From Patiriisocius sp047730165 (GTDB taxonomy: Bacteria; Bacteroidota; Bacteroidia; Flavobacteriales; Flavobacteriaceae), in NCBI RefSeq assembly GCF_047730165.1, contig NZ_CP159834.1, positions 372,001 to 436,000 of the forward strand: a DNA stretch of 64,000 nucleotides, given 5' to 3'. Numbering within the stretch: the stretch's first letter is position 1; every line of letters starts with the position of its first letter. The translations under genes were made by a program, and so were the position numbers. The notes below the pieces were generated by a model that had not been told where the DNA came from, did not search any database, and worked only from the letters and a program-made list of their open reading frames with translations. Of the stretch, positions 25,989 to 35,548 are shown one piece after another.

Positions 25989-28001
25989 ATGGAGGTATAT
26001 GTATTAAAATCGGCAGCTTGTTTAGGGATTTTCTTCCTTTTTTACACGCTATTATTAGAAAACACCACCTTGCACACGACAAAGCGTGGGTATTTACTGG
26101 CAAGCTTAGTCGTATCTATCGTGATCCCGTTTATCACTTTTACAAAATATATAGAAGCGGCTCCTATGGCTGTTGATGTCTTAGAAACTTTTGTGGTTGC
26201 TAGTAGCAAAACTCCGGCTATCATTGCAGAACCCATCGATTATCTACCTATGATACTATGGACACTTTATGCCTTAGGCCTGTTATTTTTCAGTATTCGT
26301 TTTAGCAGAAACCTACATTCACTTGTTCATAAAATTAAAAAGAATCCGGTGTATAAAGAGCAATCCATATTATATGTTTTATTGCAACTCCCAGTAACCC
26401 CTCACAGTTTTTTTAATTACATTTTTTTAGGCAAGGAAGATCACCAAGCAGGAAACATCCCAGAAGAAGTAATTGTTCATGAACGGGCACATGTGGAGCA
26501 AAAGCACAGTTGGGATATCTTGTTTTTTGAAATTTTCCAGATCATCTTTTGGTTCAACCCATTGCTTTATTTCTTTAAAAGAAGCATCAAGCTTAATCAC
26601 GAATTTTTAGCAGACCGCACCGTATTGCGAACAGGTGCAACACTGTCTACTTATCAATCTATTCTACTAGATTTCTCATCAAAATCTAGCGTACCTGAAA
26701 TGGCACATTCAATTAATTATTCATCAATCAAAAAACGATTTAACGTTATGAAAACACACACATCAAACAGAGCCGCGTGGCTTAAAGGACTTTTAATAAT
26801 GCCTTTATTAGCCTTATTAATCTATGGTTTTAGTGAAACGAAAGAAGAATTTATTACTTCGGAAATAGCGCTAGTTTCAACTACAGAAGATAAAATTCTA
26901 GATTTGAATATTTCAGAAGCAAATGAAATTTTTAACGGAAATAAAAAGCTCGCATTTAACGACCTAGAAAAATTAGTAACTACAGAAGGGTATTCAAAAA
27001 CTGCGCTAAACGTGGCGCCGCAAGTACATATACTGTTTGCAAAGAGCGTTGTTGCAGAATTAGTGCGACTTGATATTGCAAAAAACATGAGTATCTGTAG
27101 TTCCTCTAACGGCACCAATGGTTTATCACACGATGACTTTCAGGAAATCATGAGTCCATTACACGAGCGTTTTGGTATTGTGACAGGTGATAAGGTTTCT
27201 CCAGAAAAACTTAAGGCTTACAATACATTGGCAAAAAAGTATAATGCACAGCCTATAGAATCGCGCAGCATTCCACTTAAAGACCTCCATGTTTTAGAAG
27301 GCATTTTTACAAAAATGAGCCAAGAGCAAAAAGACAATGCACTATCTTTCCCAGAGTGTTTGCCTAAGAATAAAATAGGAGGTACCCAAAAGGAACAGAT
27401 AGATTCCTTTTTAAATGCCTCAAAACATAATAATCAAGAGACCTTTATATTACAAGTAGAATTGAGTGAAATAAGATTGAATGGTATTCCTGTTACTTTA
27501 AATAAGCTCGCTGTAACCATTGACGCCTTCACGAAAGACTGGTCAGCAACAGATTTTACTTCTACACGCCCCAATGTACTAATCGCGAGCACCCCAAAAT
27601 CTTTTTTAGATAAAGTAGATGTTGAATTTAGAAAAACGCGTTTTTCTAAAGCCAATGATGGGATGAATATCATACCACCACCGCCACCTACTAATAGAAG
27701 AGTGAAAAAAGGAGAAGCATCAATAATACCGCCGCCGCCAACATCTAAAAAAGTGTTGAAAGGGGAAGTTTCCTTGATACCGCCACCGCCACCACCTCAT
27801 CCTCCTATTGTTTCAACCAGTCGTTTAGATCACGTGATTAGAATGGCAAAAGAGCACGCTGCATTTTTATATGAAGGAAAGCGCATTACTTCAGATAAAG
27901 CAATTGCCATGTTAAAAGAAAATCCTGACTTGAACGTGAGCACAGAACACTTTAAAAATAGTAATCCAATTGTGACACTTTCAAAAAAAGTGAATAAATA
28001 A
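25989..28001 (+). CDS. BlaR1-like M56 family membrane metalloprotease with proline-rich repeats
   Basis: A 670-residue protein. Membrane helices lie at about residues 5-25, 35-55 and 90-105 and one near 260-280. The zinc protease motif HERAH (residues 164-168) lies between them in the M56 arrangement. After residue ~280 comes a large extracytoplasmic region. It includes three spaced blocks of 4-6 prolines near residues 555-605 (IIPPPPP, IIPPPP, LIPPPPPP), each separated by a basic RRVKKGEAS or KKVLKGEVS linker, and ends in a ~60-residue domain. It forms a sensor-protease pair with the BlaI-type repressor. The proline repeats resemble a TonB-like periplasm-spanning spacer. Confidence 0.85.
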   Translation: MEVYVLKSAACLGIFFLFYTLLLENTTLHTTKRGYLLASLVVSIVIPFITFTKYIEAAPMAVDVLETFVVASSKTPAIIAEPIDYLPMILWTLYALGLLFFSIRFSRNLHSLVHKIKKNPVYKEQSILYVLLQLPVTPHSFFNYIFLGKEDHQAGNIPEEVIVHERAHVEQKHSWDILFFEIFQIIFWFNPLLYFFKRSIKLNHEFLADRTVLRTGATLSTYQSILLDFSSKSSVPEMAHSINYSSIKKRFNVMKTHTSNRAAWLKGLLIMPLLALLIYGFSETKEEFITSEIALVSTTEDKILDLNISEANEIFNGNKKLAFNDLEKLVTTEGYSKTALNVAPQVHILFAKSVVAELVRLDIAKNMSICSSSNGTNGLSHDDFQEIMSPLHERFGIVTGDKVSPEKLKAYNTLAKKYNAQPIESRSIPLKDLHVLEGIFTKMSQEQKDNALSFPECLPKNKIGGTQKEQIDSFLNASKHNNQETFILQVELSEIRLNGIPVTLNKLAVTIDAFTKDWSATDFTSTRPNVLIASTPKSFLDKVDVEFRKTRFSKANDGMNIIPPPPPTNRRVKKGEASIIPPPPTSKKVLKGEVSLIPPPPPPHPPIVSTSRLDHVIRMAKEHAAFLYEGKRITSDKAIAMLKENPDLNVSTEHFKNSNPIVTLSKKVNK

Positions 28002-28020
28002 TTTTTACGAATTTATATCT

Positions 28021-28059
28021 ACATAGAAAAGCCTTGAGAAATCAAGGCTTTTCTTATGT
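28021..28059 (+). terminator. Rho-independent terminator after the blaI/blaR1-like operon
   Basis: GAAAAGCCTTGA and TCAAGGCTTTTC form a perfect 12-bp stem around a GAAA loop, flanked by ACATA/TATGT. A U-rich 3' side (TTTTCTT) makes it a good terminator. Confidence 0.85.
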
Positions 28060-28113
28060 AACATTCTGACGGTTTTGGCGTTCTAATAGTCTCATCAATC
28101 AAATCTTACATTT

Positions 28114-29214
28114 ATGTTACAACGCTTTTTCATTTTCTGCTCTGGCGCAGATACAGACATTTTAAAAGACTGCTCCTCTGGAGAAAACACGAAATATGCA
28201 GGAATCGGCGCTACCGTATTTTTTACCGCTGTGATGGCTACCATTGCTGGATCATATGCATTATACACCGTTTTTGACAGCTACTTTGCTGCGATTTTCT
28301 TCGGAAGTGTTTGGGGACTTCTTATTTTTAATTTAGATCGCTTTATTGTCTCTACCATAAAAAAGAGCGACCACTTTTTTGACGAACTCATTCAAGCCTC
28401 ACCTAGAATTCTGCTGGCAGTAATCATCGCGATTGTTATTTCAAAACCATTAGAGATGAAAATCTTTGAAAAGGAAATTAATCAAGTCCTTCTCGAAGAA
28501 AAGAATGAAATGACTCTAGAAAACAAAGATCAATTAGCCTTACAATTTACGCCTGCCACTACCGCATTAACTTCAGAAATAGCAACACTTAAAGATGAAG
28601 TGCTTACAAAAGAAGCTTCGGTAAATGCATTATACGACACGTATATCAAGGAAGCAGAAGGAACAGCTGGTACCAAAAAATTAGGCAAAGGACCTGTGTA
28701 CCAGGAGAAAAGAGACAAACACGACGCAGAACTTGCGACTTTGCAAGCGCTAAAGAAAACCAATGCAGAAAAAATAGTAGGACTAGAAACTCAAGTCGCA
28801 ACAATAGCGGCTGACTACCAAGCAAAGATAGCAGAGACACAACCTATTATTGAAGGTTTTGATGGTTTAATGGCCCGTGTAACGGCACTCAATAAATTAC
28901 CATGGCTTCCATCATTTTTTATTTTCTTATTATTCTTAGCAATTGAAACATCGCCTATCATTGCAAAACTATTATCGCCAAAAGGATCTTATGACCTTAA
29001 ACTTGCAGAGCAAGAAGGTGCGGTAAAATCTTGGGTAGAGCAACAGAAGGCACAACGTGACATTCTTGTGACCACAGATCGCGAAATTAACAATCGGGTA
29101 TATGCAGACATTGCAGAAGAACAAGAAGTGTACGATTACAAACGTAAGATCGCTCGTGAATTAATGCAGGACCAGGCCAATGCTTTCTATAAGAAACAGA
29201 AGCGTGTGTTGTAG
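28114..29214 (+). CDS. DUF4407 domain membrane protein
   Basis: A 366-residue protein. Four membrane helices (about residues 28-52, 55-75, 90-112, 255-275) bracket a long coiled coil (about 115-250, rich in Ala, Glu and Lys), with a charged cytosolic tail. The segment AAIFFGSVWGLLIFNLDRFIVST is the recognisable DUF4407 signature. Function is unknown; the topology suggests a membrane-anchored coiled-coil sensor or scaffold. It is monocistronic. Confidence 0.85.
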   Translation: MLQRFFIFCSGADTDILKDCSSGENTKYAGIGATVFFTAVMATIAGSYALYTVFDSYFAAIFFGSVWGLLIFNLDRFIVSTIKKSDHFFDELIQASPRILLAVIIAIVISKPLEMKIFEKEINQVLLEEKNEMTLENKDQLALQFTPATTALTSEIATLKDEVLTKEASVNALYDTYIKEAEGTAGTKKLGKGPVYQEKRDKHDAELATLQALKKTNAEKIVGLETQVATIAADYQAKIAETQPIIEGFDGLMARVTALNKLPWLPSFFIFLLFLAIETSPIIAKLLSPKGSYDLKLAEQEGAVKSWVEQQKAQRDILVTTDREINNRVYADIAEEQEVYDYKRKIARELMQDQANAFYKKQKRVL

Positions 29215-29220
29215 CTATTC

Positions 29221-30186
29221 TTAGTTTTTTATGTAGACTTCTAATAATTGAAGATTGTCACCCCTAACAACTACTTGAGAAGCACAGGCTGGGATAAGGA
29301 TCGTTTCGCCTTTTGTAATAGGCTCAGTATGGTTATTTACAGTTACCACTCCTTCACCTTCTACACACATAAAAATAACGAAAGAGTCTAGTGAGCCATA
29401 ATTAATAGTGGATTCCTTTTTTACTTTAAGTAGGTTGGTGGTAAAAAACTCACAGTGCACAAGTGTATTTGTATTTGCACAGGATTGGTCTTTCATTTCT
29501 AGTACCTCATCAAATCTTTTGGTTGCTAAAATGGCCTCTTCTATGTGTAAATCGCGTGTATTTCCCGAAACGTCTGCACGGTCCCAATCGTAAACCCGAT
29601 ACGTAATATCTGAAGTTTGTTGTATTTCCGCAGCTAAAACACCCGCGCCAATGGCGTGTACCTTGCCAGCTGGTATAAAATAATGAGCTCCTTCCTAGAC
29701 TTTGATAGCGTTAAAAACATCGTATACATTCTGGCCTGTAACGTGTTCTAAAACACTTAAGTCTTCTTGATTCTTGTTCAGTCCCAAAATGATTTCTGCA
29801 TCATCATCGCTATCCATAATATACCACATTTCGGTTTTACCAAAAGAGTTGTGTGCCCTCGCCATTTCATCATCTGGATGCACTTGAACTGAAAGGTTTA
29901 TCTCAGCATCTAAAAACTTAATGAGTAATGAAAACTCATTTCCGTAGACTTTGAAGTTATCCTCTCCTAGAAAATCTGTTTTATAAGTTGACAGCAGACC
30001 CAAAAAAGAATCCCCTTTATAACACCCATTATTCACCACAGAAATGTTTTGTGATACCCCAGAAATCTCCCATCTCTCACCTATATTCTTTTTTTCTGAA
30101 TCTTTGTTCAGTATATTTTTTAGCTTGTTTCCGCCCCACACTTTTTGTCTTAGGATTGGATTAAATTTAATAGGATATGCGTTCAT
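29221..30186 (-). pseudogene. manA: Type I mannose-6-phosphate isomerase interrupted by an amber codon
   Basis: The frame starts at 30186 (MNAYPIKFNPILRQKVWGG). It shows the PMI zinc ligands QVHPDD and KTEMWYI, then hits TAG at 29695-29697 after NAIKV. The same frame continues without another stop as EGAHYFIPAGKVHAIGAGVL, IQQTSDITYRVYDWDR and so on to 29221, giving a normal ~321-residue enzyme plus one stop. The final zinc-ligand His (in VHAIG) lies after the stop, so the 163-residue fragment should be inactive. Decay seems recent because the downstream 158 codons are intact. It lies 24 bp downstream of the GT2 gene and presumably supplied fructose/mannose-6-phosphate interconversion for polysaccharide synthesis. 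Confidence 0.85.
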
Positions 30187-30210
30187 AGCAATCGTTTTTA
30201 AGCGTTAATT

Positions 30211-31026
30211 TTAAGCGGAAAGAGTTACTACTTGAGGTTCAAGTAGCGATACTCCATTAATAATAGTAGGAACTCTAGCTTGTTTAAGCCTGTTTACAAA
30301 ATTATACCTTGTCCAAATATGAAAAAGCCTTGCTGGAATTACTAAAGATTCTTTTAAGCCTAATTTAGAATCGTCCACATGCACCCATCTCATAAGTGCT
30401 TGCTCCCGTATAATATTCATTACTTTTTGTTTTCCGAAGAAAGCTTTTAAGCGCAAGAAAATTTCTACATCAAATAACCACCTACTTATAAAGGCTTCTC
30501 CATAAACAACAGGTACAATTGATTTTGTAAATACTTTTGCACCGCATTGCGTATCTAGTATAGGCAAACCTAGAATAAAAAGAATAAATATTTTGATGAC
30601 TTTAGAAAAGAGACCTCTAACAAGATTGCGTTCTACACCTGTCACGCCTGAGTTTCTAGACCCAAAGACCACCGATAAATTGTTATTAGACTTCAAGGTC
30701 TTCACTAGATCCTTGAAGTCTTTGAAATCTGTAGACAAATCTGCATCCATAAACCCTAGGTAAGCAATATCATCTTTAGTATATAAATAACGTGCTCCAG
30801 CGCGCACTGCAGTCGCCTTACCCATATTCTTCTTGATATCAATAATAGTGATATCTAAAGGAGCTTGGTTTCTCATAGCTTTTAAGACAGACGCGGTATC
30901 ATCTGTACTACCATCATTAACAAAGCACAAATGATACTCAGGGTTTTCTTTAATGAATTTAACAAATGCATCTTGATTAAGGCGCTTTTCTTCATTGTAA
31001 CAGGGGATAATTATTCCAGTTTTCAT
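30211..31026 (-). CDS. Glycosyltransferase family 2 (dolichol-phosphate glucosyl/mannosyltransferase type)
   Basis: A 271-residue GT-A protein. The motifs are GIIIPCYNEEKRLN, FVNDGSTDDT near residue 38, and GFMDADLSTDF (DxD) near 92, followed by VFGSRN, as in DPG/DPM1-like enzymes. A hydrophobic segment near residues 145-160 may associate it with the membrane. It heads a short minus-strand unit with the broken manA. A TATGTTTG -7 box (31062-31069) and a LytTR-like direct repeat lie upstream. It probably primes or decorates the exopolysaccharide made by this cluster. Confidence 0.88.
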   Translation of the reverse strand: MKTGIIIPCYNEEKRLNQDAFVKFIKENPEYHLCFVNDGSTDDTASVLKAMRNQAPLDITIIDIKKNMGKATAVRAGARYLYTKDDIAYLGFMDADLSTDFKDFKDLVKTLKSNNNLSVVFGSRNSGVTGVERNLVRGLFSKVIKIFILFILGLPILDTQCGAKVFTKSIVPVVYGEAFISRWLFDVEIFLRLKAFFGKQKVMNIIREQALMRWVHVDDSKLGLKESLVIPARLFHIWTRYNFVNRLKQARVPTIINGVSLLEPQVVTLSA

Positions 31027-31061
31027 CTTTATGTAATTTTGGTTTTTATTATTTCACTATA

Positions 31062-31069
31062 CAAACATA
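31062..31069 (-). promoter_or_regulatory. -7 box of the GT2-manA unit
   Basis: TATGTTTG on the minus strand fits TAnnTTTG exactly. It lies 36 bases upstream of the GT2 ATG, and the proximal half-site of the 21-bp direct repeat is 33 bases further upstream. Confidence 0.55.
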
Positions 31070-31098
31070 GGTCGATTGAATGCCTTGAATTTTGATTC

Positions 31099-31131
31099 TT
31101 CGACGATTGAAGCTTTGGTATAGACGAATCT
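31099..31131 (+). promoter_or_regulatory. LytTR-type direct repeat, locus B
   Basis: TTCGACGATTGA (31099) and ATAGACGAATCT (31120) are similarly oriented half-sites whose GACGA cores start exactly 21 bp apart. They lie between the divergent GT2-manA and membrane-protein operons and could serve both. The same kind of pair occurs at 38338, 40121 and 49523. Confidence 0.5.
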
Positions 31132-31166
31132 CATTAATCGGCAGGCAAACCATTAATCGAAATATG

Positions 31167-31174
31167 TATCTTTG
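31167..31174 (+). promoter_or_regulatory. -7 box of the membrane protein/Ig/glycosidase operon
   Basis: TATCTTTG matches TAnnTTTG and places transcription start near 31181, about 30 bases upstream of the ATG at 31211. This argues against a TTG start at 31172. No clear -33 TTG is seen, consistent with an activator-dependent promoter. Confidence 0.5.
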
Positions 31175-31210
31175 GTACTAGCTCAAACAGCAAAGTCCCT
31201 CTTACACTCC

Positions 31211-34200
31211 ATGGAAAAGCAGACTAATAAATATCTTATTACCGCCTTACTATTAGGATTGCTGTTTCATGGGGCTTCTATTTTCTTCACACTTGAGACT
31301 ACGTACGATGCTTTAATTCATTTATTTTTTGCAGAGCACTATTCTCAAAGTTGGTTTGAACCGTGGAATTATAGCTGGTACACTGGTTTTACCGTAATGG
31401 GATATCCACCTCTTGTTCATCAAAGTATTGCGCTCCTTTCTTTTATTGGCGGTTTAAAATTTGGGATGTTTACCGTTGCCTTGGTGGGGGTAGTCCTTTT
31501 TATTACGGGAGTCTATCGCTTTGCGTTGCTTGTCACCGCTAATAGAAAGGTAGCTGGCTACGCATCTATTATAGCTGTGTTCTCAAGTTCATTTGTAGAA
31601 ACCCTCCACATTTTTGGACAGCTTCCCAGTATTATAGGAATCTCTATACTTCTCCACACCTTACCAGAAATCTATCTCTGGTTAAGAACGGGTAAACTGC
31701 GTTACCTCATCACATCGTTTGCGATGCTCGCAGTAACAATAACTTCGCATCACTTGACTCCTATCTTTGGTATGGTTTTCTTTGTGTTCCCATTAATAGG
31801 AATGGTTGTGATGGACGCCTCTAAAGAGAAAGTGGGGTCTATTAAGGCGGTCACTTTTTTAGTCTTTCTCGCTTCCTTTAAAAAGCATTTCAAACGTATT
31901 ATTATCTTCGGAATTGGATCACTCATGCTCATTATTGGTTGTATCCTGCCCTATTGGATCAATACTAAAAACAACCCGATTACCCAGGTACCTATACCGC
32001 ATGGGTCCCGTGACAATTTTCTAGAAATTACTTCGTCAGGTTTAATATTCTTTATAATTCCTTGGGGGATATTACTATTCTTATTCCCCTATTTATTTTA
32101 TAGATTTTTCAGTAAACGGCATCTATTCTTTGGTATTTCATTTACAATTTTGACAGTATTAGGAACTGGCGGGACTACAGCAATACCACTCACAATTCTA
32201 GGAGAAAATGCATTTAATATATTAACCTTAGATAGATTTACACTGTGGGCATCTATTATTATTTTGCCCATATTCGGTGAGTTTGCGTATCGCTTTATAG
32301 AAGGAGATTTTAAGAAATGTCTTCAAGAAAGATGGGGCCCTCTTTTACACCGTTTAGTTGGCGGCCTACTGGTAAGCGTATTTATTTTTATCGCTTTATT
32401 TACAGTTAGCCTTGGCAAATTTAAGCCCACACAACCGCAGAAAATTAATATGCTACCTATTGTCAATTTTTTAAATCGAGATGACCATGATAAATGGAGG
32501 TTCCTTCCATTAGGCTTTGGTGACCAAATGGCCTTGCTTTCTGCAAAGACCAATGCGATGACGGTAGATGGTAATTACCATTCTGCAAGGCGATTGCCAG
32601 AACTTACTTCTAGGGCAGTAGAGCGATTAGAGAATTCCAAATTTAGAGGTGTTGAGGGTATAGGCTCGTTGCAGCAGTTTCTTGCGGTTCCAGATAAATA
32701 TCACCTTAAATACATTTTTTCAAATGATAAATTTTACGATCCAGTGCTATACTTTTCTGGATGGCATAGATTACAGCAATTAGAAAATGGCATTAGGGTG
32801 TGGGAACGCGCCGGAGTTAAACCTTTACCAAGTGTATTACCTAAAAATGATGTCCCCTTATTTCAGAAATTATTGTGGGGTATTATTCCTTTAAGCACCT
32901 TGATTTTTGCGCTACTTATTAATTTACGAGCTATCTGGAGACGCACGTTTAAAACTACGACTCTACATTATTCTAGTTATTTAGCTTTTGGACAGCACTA
33001 CAGCCCTCCTTCTAAGTGGCTTTTTACAATTTTGTCAATTTGGGTGGTGATCACATTCTTATTGTTTGCTTTTGGAGGCTACACATTTTATTTAAATAAC
33101 ACGGCACAACGCTCGAGTAGTAATGTGGTTAAAGCATATTATGACGCTCTTGATATTAAAAATTTTGAGAAAGCATATTCCTATATAAACCCACAAAGCA
33201 GAAAATCTAAATCACAATACATGCTAGAGGTTTCTGTGTCTGATGGCTTGCTCCGCTCCTACGCAAAACTAGATGCTATTAGCACTCAAGTGATACAACA
33301 AAACGATAGTGTATCAAAACTCAAGACAACTACAAAGTGGGTCACGCCTTTAGCTGCTTTTAATAAGGAAGAAACTATCGAGGTTAAAAAAATTGATTCT
33401 AAATGGTATATCACGCCACAAAGTATTGATCTCGACATACCACCTGATCAACTTTTTTCTGAAAACAGTACGCGCTTCTATAACCACGGGAGACGTCGTG
33501 TCACTTCGGGAAAAACCTACCATGAAGATGTATTAAAGCAGCCTGTAGTTGAAGTCCTTTCTGCAAAACTGATGCACGTGAATGACACCTACAGCATTGT
33601 GGGGTCTATTCAAAATATAGATTTTATCCCCGCAGACATCGCTATAAAAGCCACCTTATATTCTAAAGAGAATAAAGTGCTCGCTACGTTTAATGTAAAA
33701 GACATTATCAAGCATAAGCTATTTGCTAAGGAGTCCTCAAATTTTAGAATTGATTTTGAAGGCATTGCTTGGAGTAATTTTGACAGTAGGTCTCCAGAAG
33801 TTGCTGATGGGAAAAAATTCACTTCGAACAAGGTAGAAGAAAAGCCAGTTTCATTTAACCTTCAGGTAGCTGCAAATGTTGCTACTACAGATTTGTATGA
33901 CGGTCTGGCATTACAAAGCATTATCGTTACTGATGGGTTTTTAGAGGGAGTACTTTTTAATACAGGTATTCAGAATGCAACAATACCACAATTACTCATT
34001 TCTTATTATGATGAAAAAAAGAGTCTTGTTAATGTAGATAGAAATTATCTCGAGGAAAGTGTGCGGCCCCAAAGAAAACTAAATTTTAAAATCGAATTAC
34101 CTGTCCATTCTGATAGCAGTATAATAAATACATCATTACAAAATGTGTTTATAAATGGTTTACCAAACGAAGCGATCACCAATAAAATTGTTCCTAAAAG

Positions 34201-34300
34201 AATTTTAAATCAAGAAACCCAAACACTCATTCCAGTTCATGACAAAACCTATTCTTATATAGGTATTCAGGTAAATAGTTATATTGATAATCCGCAATAA
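31211..34300 (+). CDS. Large polytopic membrane protein, 6-PTPS-related/GT-C-like, of an envelope polysaccharide operon
   Basis: The product is 1029 residues from ATG 31211. The first ~560 residues hold about 12 membrane helices with an early acidic loop (LETTYDALIHLFFAEHY) and MGYPPLVHQ, similar to the 6-pyruvoyl-tetrahydropterin-synthase-related membrane proteins and YfhO/GT-C-like proteins. Another helix near 605-630 is followed by a SnoaL-like stretch (NNTAQRSSSNVVKAYYDALDIKNFEKAYSYI) and two beta-rich extracytoplasmic modules to the C-terminus. It starts a three-gene operon with a secreted Ig-like protein (0 bp gap) and a glycosidase (4-bp overlap). I infer transfer or export of a sugar at the membrane; no catalytic residue is established. 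Confidence 0.75.
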   Translation: MEKQTNKYLITALLLGLLFHGASIFFTLETTYDALIHLFFAEHYSQSWFEPWNYSWYTGFTVMGYPPLVHQSIALLSFIGGLKFGMFTVALVGVVLFITGVYRFALLVTANRKVAGYASIIAVFSSSFVETLHIFGQLPSIIGISILLHTLPEIYLWLRTGKLRYLITSFAMLAVTITSHHLTPIFGMVFFVFPLIGMVVMDASKEKVGSIKAVTFLVFLASFKKHFKRIIIFGIGSLMLIIGCILPYWINTKNNPITQVPIPHGSRDNFLEITSSGLIFFIIPWGILLFLFPYLFYRFFSKRHLFFGISFTILTVLGTGGTTAIPLTILGENAFNILTLDRFTLWASIIILPIFGEFAYRFIEGDFKKCLQERWGPLLHRLVGGLLVSVFIFIALFTVSLGKFKPTQPQKINMLPIVNFLNRDDHDKWRFLPLGFGDQMALLSAKTNAMTVDGNYHSARRLPELTSRAVERLENSKFRGVEGIGSLQQFLAVPDKYHLKYIFSNDKFYDPVLYFSGWHRLQQLENGIRVWERAGVKPLPSVLPKNDVPLFQKLLWGIIPLSTLIFALLINLRAIWRRTFKTTTLHYSSYLAFGQHYSPPSKWLFTILSIWVVITFLLFAFGGYTFYLNNTAQRSSSNVVKAYYDALDIKNFEKAYSYINPQSRKSKSQYMLEVSVSDGLLRSYAKLDAISTQVIQQNDSVSKLKTTTKWVTPLAAFNKEETIEVKKIDSKWYITPQSIDLDIPPDQLFSENSTRFYNHGRRRVTSGKTYHEDVLKQPVVEVLSAKLMHVNDTYSIVGSIQNIDFIPADIAIKATLYSKENKVLATFNVKDIIKHKLFAKESSNFRIDFEGIAWSNFDSRSPEVADGKKFTSNKVEEKPVSFNLQVAANVATTDLYDGLALQSIIVTDGFLEGVLFNTGIQNATIPQLLISYYDEKKSLVNVDRNYLEESVRPQRKLNFKIELPVHSDSSIINTSLQNVFINGLPNEAITNKIVPKRILNQETQTLIPVHDKTYSYIGIQVNSYIDNPQ

Positions 34301-35548
34301 ATGAGAAACCGCATCACACATATCTGGTTAACGCTTCCGCTCCTTATAATATGCATTGGGTTTGGAATGGCACAAAGCCCATCATCATCTAGTGATTCTG
34401 CTTCCATGTCTGCTGAAATATTAAATGATCAAACCTTTTACGTTGCCGGAGACACTATTACCTTGCGTGGCGCTATAAATGCAAAAGAAACAACAAACTT
34501 ACTTGACGTTTTTTTACAGCTCTCTTCTTCATATGGCGTACTAGTCCTTTCTAAAAATGAGAAAGACAATACTTTAGAATTTACGGTACCTGCTTTCATA
34601 TCAAAAAAGTCTGGCTGGGTACAATGGAATTTTATTGTGCAAGGTGCGATACTAGACACTGGAAGCTTTGAAATAATACCAAACACGAGTTTTAATGAAA
34701 TAGCCGAAAGCTACATTGGTCCTCCTAGCATTGTAGCAGGCGGTAAAGATTTTACGATGCTAGTAGTAGCAGCAACAGATATCTATGATAATCTACTACC
34801 CAACGACACGCCAGTAATCATAAACGAACAGCGCCGCGCTACTAAGACTTCTTATGCGCTAAAAATTAAAAATAGAATTGCTTGGAAACGTATTTTTTCA
34901 CCAGAAAAAAAAGGACGCCTTTTTGCTACAGCGCTTATAGAAAACAGCGCCTCTAAAGAGATGAGCATCGATATATTTGCAAATCAGCCGCAGAACTTTA
35001 CCATCAGCTATGAGCAGCCACATCCCTTTGCAGATGGGAATCAAATTCTCACACTTAGCACCTCAACGCTTAAGGATCAATACAATAACATCATTACAGA
35101 TGGCACTCTAATACAGTTTACAGGTGTAGATAGAAAGGATCAAGTTTTTAGAACATCTGCCATCACCATTAATGGAGTTGCAACAGCAAAACTTTTGTAT
35201 CCTAACCATCCAACAACTTGGGAAATAAAAGCAGCTGTCCCAGGGATAGCAACCTCCCCAGTGATAACCATTGATTTTGAATCTATCTTAAACGAATTTA
35301 AATTACAATTCTCAAACAACAATAGGTCTATTAAAGTAGGACCACTCACTAGTTATTTAGGACAATTAATTCCTGATGGTGCTGCAGTCATAGTAGTTAT
35401 AACCAAAGAACAAGAAAGTCTAGAGGTATCTTCTAAAGACGGGTTTGCAATCTTTAGTATTCCCGAAGACTACTACCCTGCGGGTACTTATAATTTTACA
35501 ATAACCACATTAGGCATCTCTAAACGCATCACAAAAACCATTAATTGA
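34301..35548 (+). CDS. Secreted multi-domain Ig-like/beta-sandwich protein of unknown function
   Basis: A 415-residue protein with a Sec signal peptide (MRNRITHIWLTLPLLIICIGFGMAQ). The rest is predicted beta-rich, with Ig/MG2-like patterns such as DQTFYVAGDTITLRGAI, QILTLSTSTLKDQYNNIITDGTLIQF and YYPAGTYNFTITTLG (resembling big-1/carboxypeptidase-regulatory modules). Its ATG directly follows the stop of the membrane protein and its TGA overlaps the TTG start of the glycosidase. The three are therefore one translational unit and it may bridge them in the periplasm. No catalytic motif is seen. Confidence 0.75.
   Translation: MRNRITHIWLTLPLLIICIGFGMAQSPSSSSDSASMSAEILNDQTFYVAGDTITLRGAINAKETTNLLDVFLQLSSSYGVLVLSKNEKDNTLEFTVPAFISKKSGWVQWNFIVQGAILDTGSFEIIPNTSFNEIAESYIGPPSIVAGGKDFTMLVVAATDIYDNLLPNDTPVIINEQRRATKTSYALKIKNRIAWKRIFSPEKKGRLFATALIENSASKEMSIDIFANQPQNFTISYEQPHPFADGNQILTLSTSTLKDQYNNIITDGTLIQFTGVDRKDQVFRTSAITINGVATAKLLYPNHPTTWEIKAAVPGIATSPVITIDFESILNEFKLQFSNNNRSIKVGPLTSYLGQLIPDGAAVIVVITKEQESLEVSSKDGFAIFSIPEDYYPAGTYNFTITTLGISKRITKTIN

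Noticed and set aside
20886..30186. Amber recoding (TAG read as an amino acid), suggested by in-frame TAG in two genes
   Set aside because: TAG is used as the normal stop of intact genes here (for example at 2177, 19551 and 29214), the DUF1697 copy is also truncated, and a third gene is broken by TAA. Ordinary decay fits better.
31172..31210. TTG start at 31172 for the large membrane protein
   Set aside because: The TTG is part of a TATCTTTG -7 box, and ATG at 31211 lies about 30 bases beyond the predicted transcription start.
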